A stretch of 64,000 bases of DNA from Liolophura sinensis (taxonomy: Eukaryota > Mollusca > Polyplacophora > Chitonida > Chitonidae): contig NC_088295.1 in the NCBI RefSeq assembly GCF_032854445.1, positions 78,956,028-79,020,027 on the forward strand, read 5' to 3'. Under the pieces are notes generated by a model. The model ran no database searches. It worked only from the letters and a program-made list of their open reading frames with translations, and was not told where the DNA came from. The number at the start of each line of letters is the position of its first letter. Position 1 is the first letter of the stretch. Shown in pieces: positions 23,702 through 33,924 of this stretch. A program made the translations under genes and the position numbers.

Positions 23702-24772
23702 AGTTAATGATAGAGTGAACACATTTGTGTAAGAGCTTTAAATCGGCAGCTCTGCAGCGATCAGATAGTGTTGGCAGTTGAAAATGTTTACACATAGCAC
23801 TGTACTTTTCAGAGGAATAAGCGTCATTAGTTTTAAAACAAAGATACCTTTTTGAACGGACTCTAACTTATCTGAGAAATATTTTTGGGTGGGGGACCAT
23901 ATAATTGACCCATACTCCAAGTTGGAGCGAACTAAAGGTCTGTACAGGGATATAAGTGACTTGGTTTTTGTAGACGAAATGCACGATCGCTTGAGAAAAC
24001 CAAGCATTTTACAAATTTTCTAACGGTATTTATAACATGTAATCTAAAATTCAGATTACTGGTTAATGTTATCCTAAGGTCTTTCACAGTCTCAACTCTT
24101 TCAAGTGCATGTCCGTCTATGCTATAATTGGATATAATTTTGTTGGTCTTATTCGTGAATGATATGACACAACACTTGTCCACTTTCAACTTAAGCTGCC
24201 AAACTGAACACCAGTTTGTTAAACGTCCAAGGTCTTCCTGTAATAGCTCACATTCTTGCACGGAACGCACTTGTTTGTAAACATCACTGCCATCTACATA
24301 CAGTGACAATTTAGAGTGCCGAACACATGAAGACATGTCGTTTACATATAAACAGTAGCGGACCAATCAAAAACCTTTGCGGCACCCAGGATAATACCTG
24401 CTTCCATGAAGATTCTGCGCCCTGTAGGACAACTCGTTGCGAACGGCCTTCGAGATAGTAGCGTAACCATTTGAGCAGTGGGCTTTGGAAGCCATAATGT
24501 TTCAATTTATCTATCAACATATCATGAGAGATGCCTTTGAAAGCTTTACATAAGTCTAGGTACACAACATCGGTCTGCAGTTCTGCGTCAAAAGCCTTAG
24601 TGATACCATGAACAGAACAGGCTGGGTTGGTAACTGTGTCACGGTTACGAAAAAATCCATGTTGATTTAAGGCTACTTTGTTTCGAACATTTTGAAACAC
24701 TGTTTCATATACAGCCTTTTCAAAAATTTTAATGAAGAGAGGTAACAAAGATATAGGGCGGTAATTAGTAAC
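23702..24772 (-). pseudogene. Dead non-LTR retrotransposon (jockey/CR1-like LINE) reverse transcriptase fragment
   Basis: Three minus-strand frames (24748-24311, 24366-23932, 24007-23738) make up a reverse transcriptase broken by frameshifts near 24350 and 24000. The retained start reads NYRPISLLP just upstream of 24748. Motif A is VYLDLCKAF, with the catalytic Asp kept (about 24554). Motif B is WVPQRFLIGPLLF, where the family has GVPQGSxLGPLLF. Motif C is YVDG, where the family has FADD, so one catalytic Asp is lost (about 24290). Endonuclease and upstream ORF are missing, which is typical 5' truncation. The 3' end near 23702 lacks a clear tail. The element is inactive. Clade assignment (jockey versus CR1) is from motif memory only. 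Confidence 0.9.
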
Positions 24773-24865
24773 GTAATGAACTAAATGATTAATTAACAGT
24801 TGCCATCGGTAAGATAGCGACTAGAAAATCCAACAGATGAATGCAATCAATCAGTCAAGCATGCA

Positions 24866-25037
24866 AGAGACGATCACACAAGAGACGATCACACAAGAGA
24901 CGATCAAAAGAGACGATCACACAAGAGACGATCACACAAGAGACGATCACAAGGGACGATCACAAGAGACGATCACACAAGAGACGATCACACAAGAGAC
25001 GATCACACAAGAGACGATCACACAAGAGATGATCACA
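24866..25037 (+). repeat. 15-bp minisatellite (AGAGACGATCACACA)
   Basis: About eleven to twelve units, mostly 15 bp. Near 24896-24966 a few are shortened to 12 or 13 bp, and one carries GGGACG for GAGACG. The open frames across it encode only ETITQ- or KRRSH-type repeats and are artefacts. The array lies between two related 40-bp sequences (24822-24860 and 25062-25102). Confidence 0.95.
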
Positions 25038-25105
25038 CACTCGCACCAGGTTTGGCTTGAATTAGAAATCCAACAGATGAATAAAATCACTCAATGAATC
25101 AATGT

Positions 25106-25233
25106 CTTTATTTATTTGATTGGTGTTTTACGCCGTACCCAAGAATATTTCACTTATACGACGGTGGTCAGGATTATGGTGGAAGGAAACCGGACAGAAC
25201 CCAGGGGACACCCACGACCATCTGCAGGTTACA
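25106..25233 (-). mobile_element. 5'-truncated SINE
   Basis: Minus-strand copy. On the plus strand it starts TTTATTTATTTGATTGGTG and runs through CGCCGTACCCAAGAATATT, the GGAAACCGGACAGAAC segment and CCATCTGCAGGTT. The head is missing. I see no clear target-site duplication. It sits directly right of the second 40-bp flank of the minisatellite. Confidence 0.88.
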
Positions 25234-25689
25234 ATTAATAAAGGAAGAGACGATCACACGTGTGCCAATAATCACACTCGGTTTCTTGATGTGAAGCAAA
25301 AGACTTCCGTTAAAACGATAATAAAGTCGTCACGATGGAAAATATATCACGCTGTCTGTATGTCTCTGGGATGACACTTTAATCTCTTGACCGTTATACC
25401 AAGTATGTAGTACGGAACTCGCCTCAGTTAAAGTTATTAAAATGTTTGACTCTTAAGTGTGTTATATTTTGTTTATTCTTTATGTTAAGATTCGTTCAAG
25501 AAAAGGGAGATATTTCACACCACGTGGCAGAATTTCTGTAACATGTACGCTCTGGTACGCTTACTTTGATTTCTTCAATGGTCACATGCAATCTTATTCA
25601 GGCATAAACTATTGAGATCAATCATGGATGAATACTGCATAGTGATTAACATAAATATTGTCAAAGTTGAAAGCGACAACCCACGATAT

Positions 25690-28600
25690 ATGATGGTCTG
25701 GTTCGACGCCTAGATCTATTTTATCAAGTCTTGCCATTCTAATCCAACCAGATTAACCCAGTAAACATTCAGGTCAGACATGGCATTGCCTTATTACATA
25801 GACTGCGCCATTTTGCTACGTCCATTTTTATGGCTTGTTCTTGAGATCGCAAATACTAGTGATAGTATTTATTTGTACTTTAATGTTCAACACAGTGGAC
25901 AGGTTTGAGAGAGGCAATTTCCTTTTATTTTCTCTGTCAGACAGGAAAATCCAATATACCATGCAAGTGTCGAGCTTACATAGTCATTTCCGGGAAAAGC
26001 ACGCTTTGAGAGCATTGAGCACATTTGAAAGGGGTGTTACTGTACATTCTTGGCAGTTTGGTTCTTTAACATTATTTTACACCTACCTAATATATAAAGG
26101 GTCGCTGTATTCTGCTTCTCTCATTATAAATAAGACTGTTCTGGCTGCTATTATCTGAAGCTGACCAGGTATACATTATTAACATATTGACGTTCACACG
26201 ACATAGGAATAGTTTGTTAGTACTGTCAAGAAGGCAACTGTCCTATTAAACCTTACTAAACTCTCAACCGTGGTATCTCTTTTCTTCTTGCTTGGTTTGT
26301 TCAAGTAGGTTTTATTTTTTCAAAGTGAATCAGATGCGTGGAGGGTACCAAAATGTTAAAAGAGGACCACCGTCATTCGCCAGTTCCCTTACAAACCAGC
26401 GGATTTAAAGCTATCAATGATCTTTTTTGTGGCTTAATTTTAGGTACACTGGTGCATTTTCTGTCACTGCATAATGATTGCATCACATTTGTTTGAGGTT
26501 TTTAGACTTAAACTACTTTCTAAAGCACTCCTCTTTTACTTGAGACAAGATACACACAAGTTTTGTGATGGTAAGGTTGTAATGACAGATGAATGACAGA
26601 TGAAGTCATACAGGTAATACGGAACGATCAGTTGACTCTTCTCTAGCTCCAAGAAGTCAGTTGTAGATAAGACATTTATTTGGTCTTGCCTGTATTATTT
26701 CAGTCGTTTCATATTCTGCAGGAGTTACTCATTTTCACCTGGGATAAATAGATCAATGTTTGATTTATGGCTTGTTGTGTTTTGTTTTTATGCCGTAGGA
26801 TAGACTTTCATTTTCTTGTCTTGTTTGGAAAGACTACTCTTTAAGAGCCAGGCAAATTCCAGCCCTTAATGATTTCATGTACTGACTTTTATGTACCAAT
26901 TCTCTGTGGTGTTCAGAAAACAAACCGATCTGCGTCACATTGATAAAGGTTAAAAATATGCAAAACTGCTGCACAGCCTGGAGAAATCTGAGAACGGAAG
27001 CTCGAAGCTAGACATTGATTTAATGGCTGCATGTGAAAAAGAAACACCGCTCAGAATGGAGGAAGGGAACGAATTAAGGAAATACGGAATCGAAACTGCT
27101 GAAATCACAGGGCCAGTAAAGTAAATCATACAACTGTACAAAAAATGACGTTTCCTGAGAAAGACGAGTAACAGATCGGTGGAAAATTTTTTCTTACATT
27201 AATATTAAATTTACCCCTAAGCCTTCTTTCACTCTGCGCCGAAATACAAATTATTCGAAGCCGCCTGTATGGAACATGCTTGACATTTCTGTCTAAGTAA
27301 TGTGTTACAGAGCACCTACCATGGACACGTTGGAAAATGGTGATAAAATGCAGATAAACTTACAGAACTACATGATTCTGTGCCATATTATATTTGCCCA
27401 AGGTTTAATGTGGCTTTCAAATATCGATGAACGATTTAATTATTGTTTAAGGATTTACAGTTTGTTCCAGTTGTTTTTTGACACAGTGAAATGCATTATA
27501 CACAACAGGCTATGTTAGATCCGCGTCTGCACTATTTGGATTACATGTGAAATGGGGAATCTCAATACACGTTTGCACGTTGGTGTTCTTTAGCTACCTT
27601 TATCTAAAACTTTTAACATTTGTCAGCTTTAAAATGGGATCACAATCAATATGGCCCAGTACTAGTACAGATTTAAATTGGCTGAATTCTCGCTAAGGAT
27701 ACTGATATAACAGGTACAATAAAAGACTTACAACACATGGAGTAAAACTAGACCAGTAACGAGAGCGTTGCCATTGGCAAATGGCAACACGTGTTGTCAC
27801 TTTGCCTCAGTTAGGGGTTTATTCTGACGGTTCACGTATTTGTCCAAAAGTCGCAAAGTACATGAAGTAATGCCCTAGCACAATGGCTGAAACAGAATTA
27901 GATAACAATTGCAGGGATTATAGTGGCAAATTAGTAGACGTTACTAGTCTAGATTTACTCAAAATGCTGTGTTGTTATCACATTTAATATACAATCACCA
28001 GCACAATCATGGTATTTGCAGAAATACAATATCAAAGATTGCAGCATATGGGGTAAAACGCCACACTATATTCTGAGTGCAGACAAATGTTAATGCACTA
28101 AAGTATCATTCGTGCATCACTGTGAGATGTTTTGTTTATTTGTGTGATGCCAAAAATATGATTTTCTTGTGAAAGATTAGTTGTGGAAGAACACAAATGA
28201 AAAAGAAAAAACTGGGATGTAAACCGGAACCATCAGAGTCACTGGCTTTACACAAAAAGCCTTATAGAAATGGACCACGTCATCAGATCTAGGCACCTCT
28301 TAGGCCTAGCTGTTGTCTGTTTTACAGCTGTAATTGGGAATAAATCTAATCTTTGCCACAGAGGTTAAAGCCGTGTTTTTGCCATCGAGTTTGTGGCTGC
28401 AGTATAACAACTCTCAGGCCATTGTCGAAATGTGCGGGAAATCACGGACTAAAACCCTTTATCCAGCTGTAAAATCAGGGAAAAAATAAATGTCGACCGT
28501 GTCAACTGAATTTGTTATAGTACAACATCTCTTAGAGATGGGTTTAGAAACTGTGGAGAAAAGTATCTTCTTATAAAAAGAACACATTTATACAAACTAT

Positions 28601-30320
28601 ACTTTAAATGAAATCTACACAAACTGAGTGGAATTCTATTTTTTTTATATAGATTTTTTTTAAGTTTTCGTAAGAGAGAAAAATGGTTTTAAACATCGTC
28701 ATTTTTGACAAAACCCACTAATTCGAGGCACATTGAAAGTCCCGCCATGTTTTAGGCTTGTCCAATGAAAAGCCTCCTTTGTTCCTTTTGAATATTGAGT
28801 GTAACGTCAAGGTGCTTAAGATTTAACTCTTACCATAAGATTAACGTGCATTTCCAGTCTCAGCTAAATACGTGCGTATATCCTAATAATTGTGGATTTT
28901 AAGGTCTGTGGAGCCAACTCTAATATGGAAGAGTTTGGGATGGACTAGCGATCACATCATGCCTACATTCGTGGCTTATGTCAGCCAAAAATTTGTCTGG
29001 AATGCCATGTCATGAAGGGCTACTGGCAAAGCTAAGCACGATGACGTATGTAATCTGTTCAAATGGCGGCGTAAAGGAGAATCCTGAGCCTTCGGTGTTT
29101 AACTATTAAATACTCAAATAACAAGCCCTGCTGATAGAAAATTTAGATATTTTATTTAACCTTAAGTATGACCCTTTCATGGCCCTTTTTAAAGGCTGTA
29201 AAGCAGAATGATCATTCTAGTTGAAACCGAAAAACATGTGTTGTTACGCAAAAGTACATGAGAAGTCTTTAATTCTATAAAATTTTTCTTTGTTGCTGTC
29301 TGTGACCTAGTCTAGATACAAGTACACACAGATAATCCTGATCTGTCTGGTTCTATTTTTGAGATGGAAAGGAATGCGTCAACCATTTTACAAGATATAA
29401 ACTCTTGCACACTTCATTGGTGCAAGACCTAAACTCTTTGCACACTTCAGCGGTGCAAGACCTAAACTACTTCAGTGGTGTTTTTTTTTAGAACGAAGAC
29501 GGCCTTATTATTTATCGATAGAACACCCTCCAACTTGTCATTTATCAATAAAACCTCAACATTTCTGTGAAGCACTCAGGACAAAAAACTCCATCCTTTA
29601 AGTCTCTTGATTTCCGTGACCGGTACAAATGGTCAACTCTCCATGAACGTAACCGATCCAACATTACTTCTTGTATTTCCGGCCCGTAACATATTACGGC
29701 AAGAGTGTTCTAAGTTGTTTTATCACTTAATGTCACGAAAAAAGCGTTAAGGCTTGTCTTATGGACTGATTTGTGTGTAGAGATGCTTTAACATTATTCT
29801 AGTTCCTTTGTCGAGCTAAACGTAAGAAATGTTTGATATAGTCTGTATTCAGCCTTCATCAAAAGTAAAAGAAATATATTTAAATGCTCAGCTTTTTAAC
29901 TTCTGGATGAGAGTGGTAGATTTATCACGATTCATATGCCTCACCGATCATGTTTTAATGTGAGAAACCTAATACTCAGTGAGGATTGAATAAAGATTAA
30001 AGCAACCCTAAAAACAATAAAGAACACCACACGAACAGTCGGTTATTTTAAAGATTGCTTTGATAGGTTGTGGTGGATTACCACGCTTGACAATTACACG
30101 AGGAAAGTTCTGAGAACAAAACAGCAAATCGTACTTTGGTAGTTTTACCTAACCCTTTATCAGTCAGTGCAATTCCAATCCGAGGACTGTAAATGTAAAC
30201 TTCGCGCCTTTTATTTCATGAATTGTTATGCAGAGAAATGTCCCAACAAGGTCCGCTGACCTTATCGCTTGAGCAGTTACATCAATCATCTGTGTGTAGC
30301 ATACTGTGTTTTTCAGTCGT
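25690..30320 (+). repeat. Long repeat unit, partial and reordered copy D
   Basis: Matches include 25915-25950 with 6598-6640, 26690-27200 with 11750-12200, and 27300-27360 with 12390-12440. Next, 27750-28010 matches 22330-22500 and 38440-38670. Last, 29300-29600 matches 7920-8150, and 30160-30270 matches 8390-8490. The block seen at 22300 in copy C appears here before the 7920-type block, so the order differs from A-C through deletion or rearrangement. No core block or intact gene was found. Confidence 0.5.
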
Positions 30321-30419
30321 GGCTTTGAAAGTACGAATTAAACACAATCCTCTTAATAGTAGCAAATGTGCGTGTTTTCTGGATATAGGAACCATAACAT
30401 ATGTTCCTTTGCTAATCAA

Positions 30420-30655
30420 GGGGCCGTGGCCAAGGTGCTTACCTTGCCAGATAGCTCGCAATGACCGACTATCCTCTAACCAATTCGATAGCTGTGAGTT
30501 CAGTTCATGATGGTTTCCTCTCCGGCCGTACGTGGTAACGTCTGGCAGCAACCTGCGCATAGTCGTGGTTTTCCCACCAGGATGCTGACCGCCGTGGTAT
30601 AAGTGAAATATTCTTGAGTACGGCGTAAAACACAAGTCAGATAAGTAAATAACTA
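30420..30655 (+). mobile_element. Near full-length, diverged SINE
   Basis: A worn head (GGGGCCGTGGCCAAGG) is followed by TGTGAGTTCAGTTCATG, a B-box-like region. The body has TTTCCTCTCCGGCCGTACGTGG, and the tail is ATAAGTGAAATATTCTTGAGTACGGCGTAAAACA. The right flank (ACTATACTAATCGAT…ATCGTCAA) is shared with the SINE ending at 36510, although the left flanks differ. Confidence 0.85.
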
Positions 30656-32180
30656 TACTAATCGATCATCGTCAACAGAACAGGCGTTCCAGGTCAAATA
30701 TCGAATGACCACTTACAAAAAAACCAGAGAAGTAAGTTTGTACGAATCGCGAGGTATATCAAAAGTTTGAGATATGTCTGGGGACACAATTACAAGATTG
30801 ACAGATGCTTATATAGAAGAACGCAAAGCACACCTGGTAAACAGCATGAGAAACCCCTGCACGGATGATTTGATATTCTTTTTAAATTGGTGAACACGAA
30901 GGGTAAACATCGTAAATGCCAAGAAATTAATGCATAAGAGCCGATTGAAATGACACGAGAATCTTGTGTTTTGATTGTATTTCTAGGTGATTCTTGGGGA
31001 GCCCGCTTCAGGTAACAACCGTTGATATCCACGGTTGCTATTGTGAGTGAATTATACAGTTTAGTTGGAAATGCTGATTTTCCACTCTGAAAAGATTGTA
31101 ATGAACACCGACTTAATTAACAGCCAAGGCTATTTCCTACAGACTAATTCTATTTCCTTTTGTTCCTGTAATCGATTTTCTGTAGAAAAATAGATAAACA
31201 TCATGAGTTTCTGATTAAAACGTCTGAACTGATGAATCATCTTTATATGTCATCTTTGATGTGAAATTTAATCGAAGCAGAGTTTTTTTTTATCCGAAAT
31301 TATTGCGATGCCTAGAGTCACTTTGAAATCTACAAATGTGTATTATTTGTCATAAATCATTTGTTTACCTGGTATTCTTTTTAAATTGAATCTTTAATCA
31401 TGAATATTGTGGTTGTGTTTTTAATGTCAACTTGTTATTTATACAGAATACCCATTACACTAATAGCGTGTTAGGTGATTCCTGCGCAAAGCCTTTAATG
31501 TGTACTAGATGACTTTTGCGTTAATCACATGTGCAGAAGTACAAAACCAATCCTGTAAGACAAATCCGCAGCGAACCATTTAAGTGTTCTAGATGTAAGC
31601 ATAACATGCAACGGTTTCAACTTCCTTCCTGATCTTCGCACACTGATCATCTTGAAAGTTTAAGCACTTGTTTTAAAGGGTCACAATCGATTACACACAG
31701 TTATTTCTAGTTCTACTATAGGTGCTGTTAAAGCAACTGCTATCATACAGAAATGAGCATAGAATGTAGTATTTGACAACTGCCTGTAAAGACAAGCTAG
31801 AAAAATATGCCATCGGAAGATAACCCTGGAAAGACCCAGCCCTGTCATGACATCTATGTGCAAAGAGGCTTGACAAGACAGCCCGGATGAGGCATCCATA
31901 AGGAGATAGCACATTCTTGATAAGACAGTAATGAGGAGGCAGTCATAAGAAGATGTATAGACATTTCTGATTGGGCACCGTGACAAGACATGAGGCACTG
32001 TGACCACTGTGTGTAGTGTTTTATCCTTACATTTCTAAACGACGACTATGTTGTACTGTTATAGCATCTTTATAGAAAAGTCGAAAATAAAACTGTGGTC
32101 ACTGATCCTCGTCTTTAAATCAATTCATTTCAATCATCTTGGAGATCGTTGAATGTATGGGGGGACAAATTAGCATTTAA
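30656..32180. other. Intergenic stretch, nothing recognised
   Basis: AT-rich sequence with small open frames on both strands (up to 108 codons at 31681-32007 minus) that show no family motif. A short similarity links 31140-31190 and 51690-51730. No RNA gene or complete repeat was seen. Confidence 0.4.
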
Positions 32181-32189
32181 TTTCTTCAA

Positions 32190-32400
32190 ATATTTAAGAT
32201 ATCGATGCCACTAATATATTTATTATGAACAAACCATTTCTCGAGGCCAATAAATAATTTATCGATATCAACAAATGAATTAGCAATATCTATAATTCGT
32301 AGCGATTTATTGATATATAAAATTCATTTCTCGATATAGATAAATCGTTCATCTATATCGATAAATGAATGAGCGATATCTATAAACTGTTTCAACTGGA
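32190..32400. repeat. ATCGAT-rich palindromic repeat field, left part
   Basis: The sequence alternates between ATCGATATC-type and AAATGAATTAGC / AAATGAATGAGC-type words, roughly every 20-40 bases. It includes ATCTATATCGATAAATGAAT near 32350. Because ATCGAT and GATATC are self-complementary, the field reads alike on both strands. A matching field lies at 32985-33115. Confidence 0.75.
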
Positions 32401-32432
32401 AGTGATAGCTTCCTCTACGTTACCACGAAAGA

Positions 32433-32796
32433 GTGAGTGAGTGAGTGAGTTCTTGGGGTTTAACGTCGTACTCAACAATTTTTCAGTCATATGACGACGA
32501 AGGAATCCGTAGGGTGTATATAATGTGCCTCCTTGTCGCAGGACGGATTTCCTTCGCTCTTATTTTAGTGCTACTTCACTGATACGACTTACCGAAGGAA
32601 AGTAAGCCGCCCCGCCCGAGCCGTTATACTGGTACGAGTCAACCAGTCAACCAGCACTATCCCCTTCATGCTGAACGCCAAGCGAGGAAGTTACAACTTC
32701 CTCTTTTAAAGTCATTCGTGTGAATCGACCCAGGATTGATCCTGAATCTACCGCTTCCAAAGCGGACGCTCTACCAACTGTGTTATCAGGGCCGGT
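32433..32796 (-). mobile_element. SINE with proline-tRNA-like head and GTGA tail
   Basis: On the minus strand it begins with a tRNA-like head, CCCTGATAACACAGTTGG TAGAGCGTCC. An anticodon-arm-like CCGCTTTGGAAGCGG follows, with TGG in the loop position, which suggests a proline tRNA ancestor. A B-box-like GGGTCGATTCAC comes next. The body ends in the TCATATGACTGAAAAATTG / ACGACGTTAAACCCC region and a short GTGA/CACT tandem tail at 32431-32450. A perfect 10-bp duplication, CCACGAAAGA, flanks it at 32423-32432 and 32797-32806. It is a different family from the SINE at 3356. Confidence 0.9.
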
Positions 32797-32984
32797 CCAC
32801 GAAAGAAAGGCCGAAAGAAAATGCCTGTATTCACAATGGCCGATGTAGCAGGGTCAACCGACGAAGAAGTAAGGCTGCAGTATCAGGGCCATGTTAACTA
32901 ATTCAGTGATTTAATGCAGCAGATTGCGTCGTGTCTATTACAGAAACACGCTAGCACGACGATCAGATAATAGTACAATTCGTG

Positions 32985-33115
32985 TAAAAATTCGATATCA
33001 ATAGATAGTAGTATTTATCGCTTATTCATTTATCGATATCGCTTATACATTTATTGATATCAATATTTCAATTACCGATATCGGGAAATGATTTACTGAT
33101 ATCGATAATTCTCGG
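32985..33115. repeat. ATCGAT-rich palindromic repeat field, right part
   Basis: Contains five to six ATCGATATC or related words spaced about 20 bases apart, including CATTTATCGATATCGC and TACTGATATCGATAA. It resembles 32190-32400 and is separated from it by the SINE at 32433 plus about 190 bases. Confidence 0.75.
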
Positions 33116-33620
33116 TTAAAAGTTAATTTGGCCCCTTATATGGAAAGTTTCTATACCTATAAAAACTTTTCAGACCTTTTCCTAAGCATTAAATTAAGAT
33201 TAATGGGAAGAATAATTGCAATATCTGTCTATGCTGTGCTGTTTGTCTACATTATTTTCCGTCTAGACTGCTTCCTTTATCGGCTCTATATGGCTTCATC
33301 TATTCCTTCCGGCTTCCCGAGCAAACACTAATGAAGTAACTAATAAAAAAACAACAGACAGTATTACCACGGAAAATGAAGTCACGCAAAAGATATGTAA
33401 AAACATTCTAAATAAAGAAGGCTTTTTAGTTCAACAGCCCACTCTATCGAGCATAAAAAAGTTAAAGAAAAATATTTGAGCATAATAAATGGCGCAAGAA
33501 ATTAAACCTACTTGTGGTAATTTGCTCATTAGAGAAGTATGTAGCCGAAATCTCTACAGTCATACCTGTATCTCCCTTTTTATATAGAGTGAAGGGTTAT
33601 CACTAACTGTTGGTTATAAC
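33116..33620. other. Intergenic stretch, nothing recognised
   Basis: One 67-codon plus-strand frame (33128-33331) is hydrophobic, but it has no splice context or family motif and is not called. Confidence 0.4.
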
Positions 33621-33623
33621 GGT

Positions 33624-33783
33624 GCCGCTGTGGTCGAGGCTTGTATGGATTCACTCAGACAGTAACCTGCGGATGGTCGGGGGTTTAGTGGGTTTTCTCC
33701 CTCCAAAATGTTGGCCGCCGTCGTATAAGTGAAATATTCTTGAATATGGCCTAAAACTACAATGAAATAAATTAATAAATATA
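33624..33783 (+). mobile_element. Internally deleted SINE
   Basis: A short head, GGTGCCGCTGTGGTCGAGGC, jumps to AGTAACCTGCGGATGGTCGG. The usual tail follows: GTTGGCCGCCGTCGTATAAG, TGAAATATTCTTGAATATGG and AATAAATTAATAAAT. The middle of the element is missing. Confidence 0.82.
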
Positions 33784-33924
33784 AACAGCTTAATGATGAA
33801 ATTTAGGGCATTACCTACATTCGTGTTGATCATCGATCACGCGCATTGCTTACTCGTCAGCTGGGAAGGAATGTCAAGCAGTCAGTTCAGTACGTACAGA
33901 TGAAGTTTGCTGCAAAAAGGGAGC

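Larger units (their letters stand above)
17991..25690 (+). repeat. Long repeat unit, direct copy C, with insertions
   Basis: Blocks run from 18030-18230, matching 7420-7480 and 12730-12830. After a solo LTR they continue at 19270-19500, then the core (19640-20700), 20700-21120, 22300-22500, 22600-23330 and the end block (23425-23700). Beyond an inserted LINE, minisatellite and SINE, unit sequence resumes at about 25240-25380, resembling 11090-11170. Part of the c-d block seen in A and B (about 7600-8580) is deleted near 19500. No gene is recognised. Confidence 0.6.

Noticed and set aside
24837-25097. Overlapping 86- and 63-codon frames rich in ETITQ and KRRSH
   Set aside because: They are the translation of the 15-bp minisatellite. 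A 15-bp unit without a stop keeps several frames open.
32715-32796. Apparent proline tRNA gene (TGG anticodon)
   Set aside because: The tRNA-like part continues into a SINE body with a tandem tail and 10-bp duplication, and its T-arm is not canonical.
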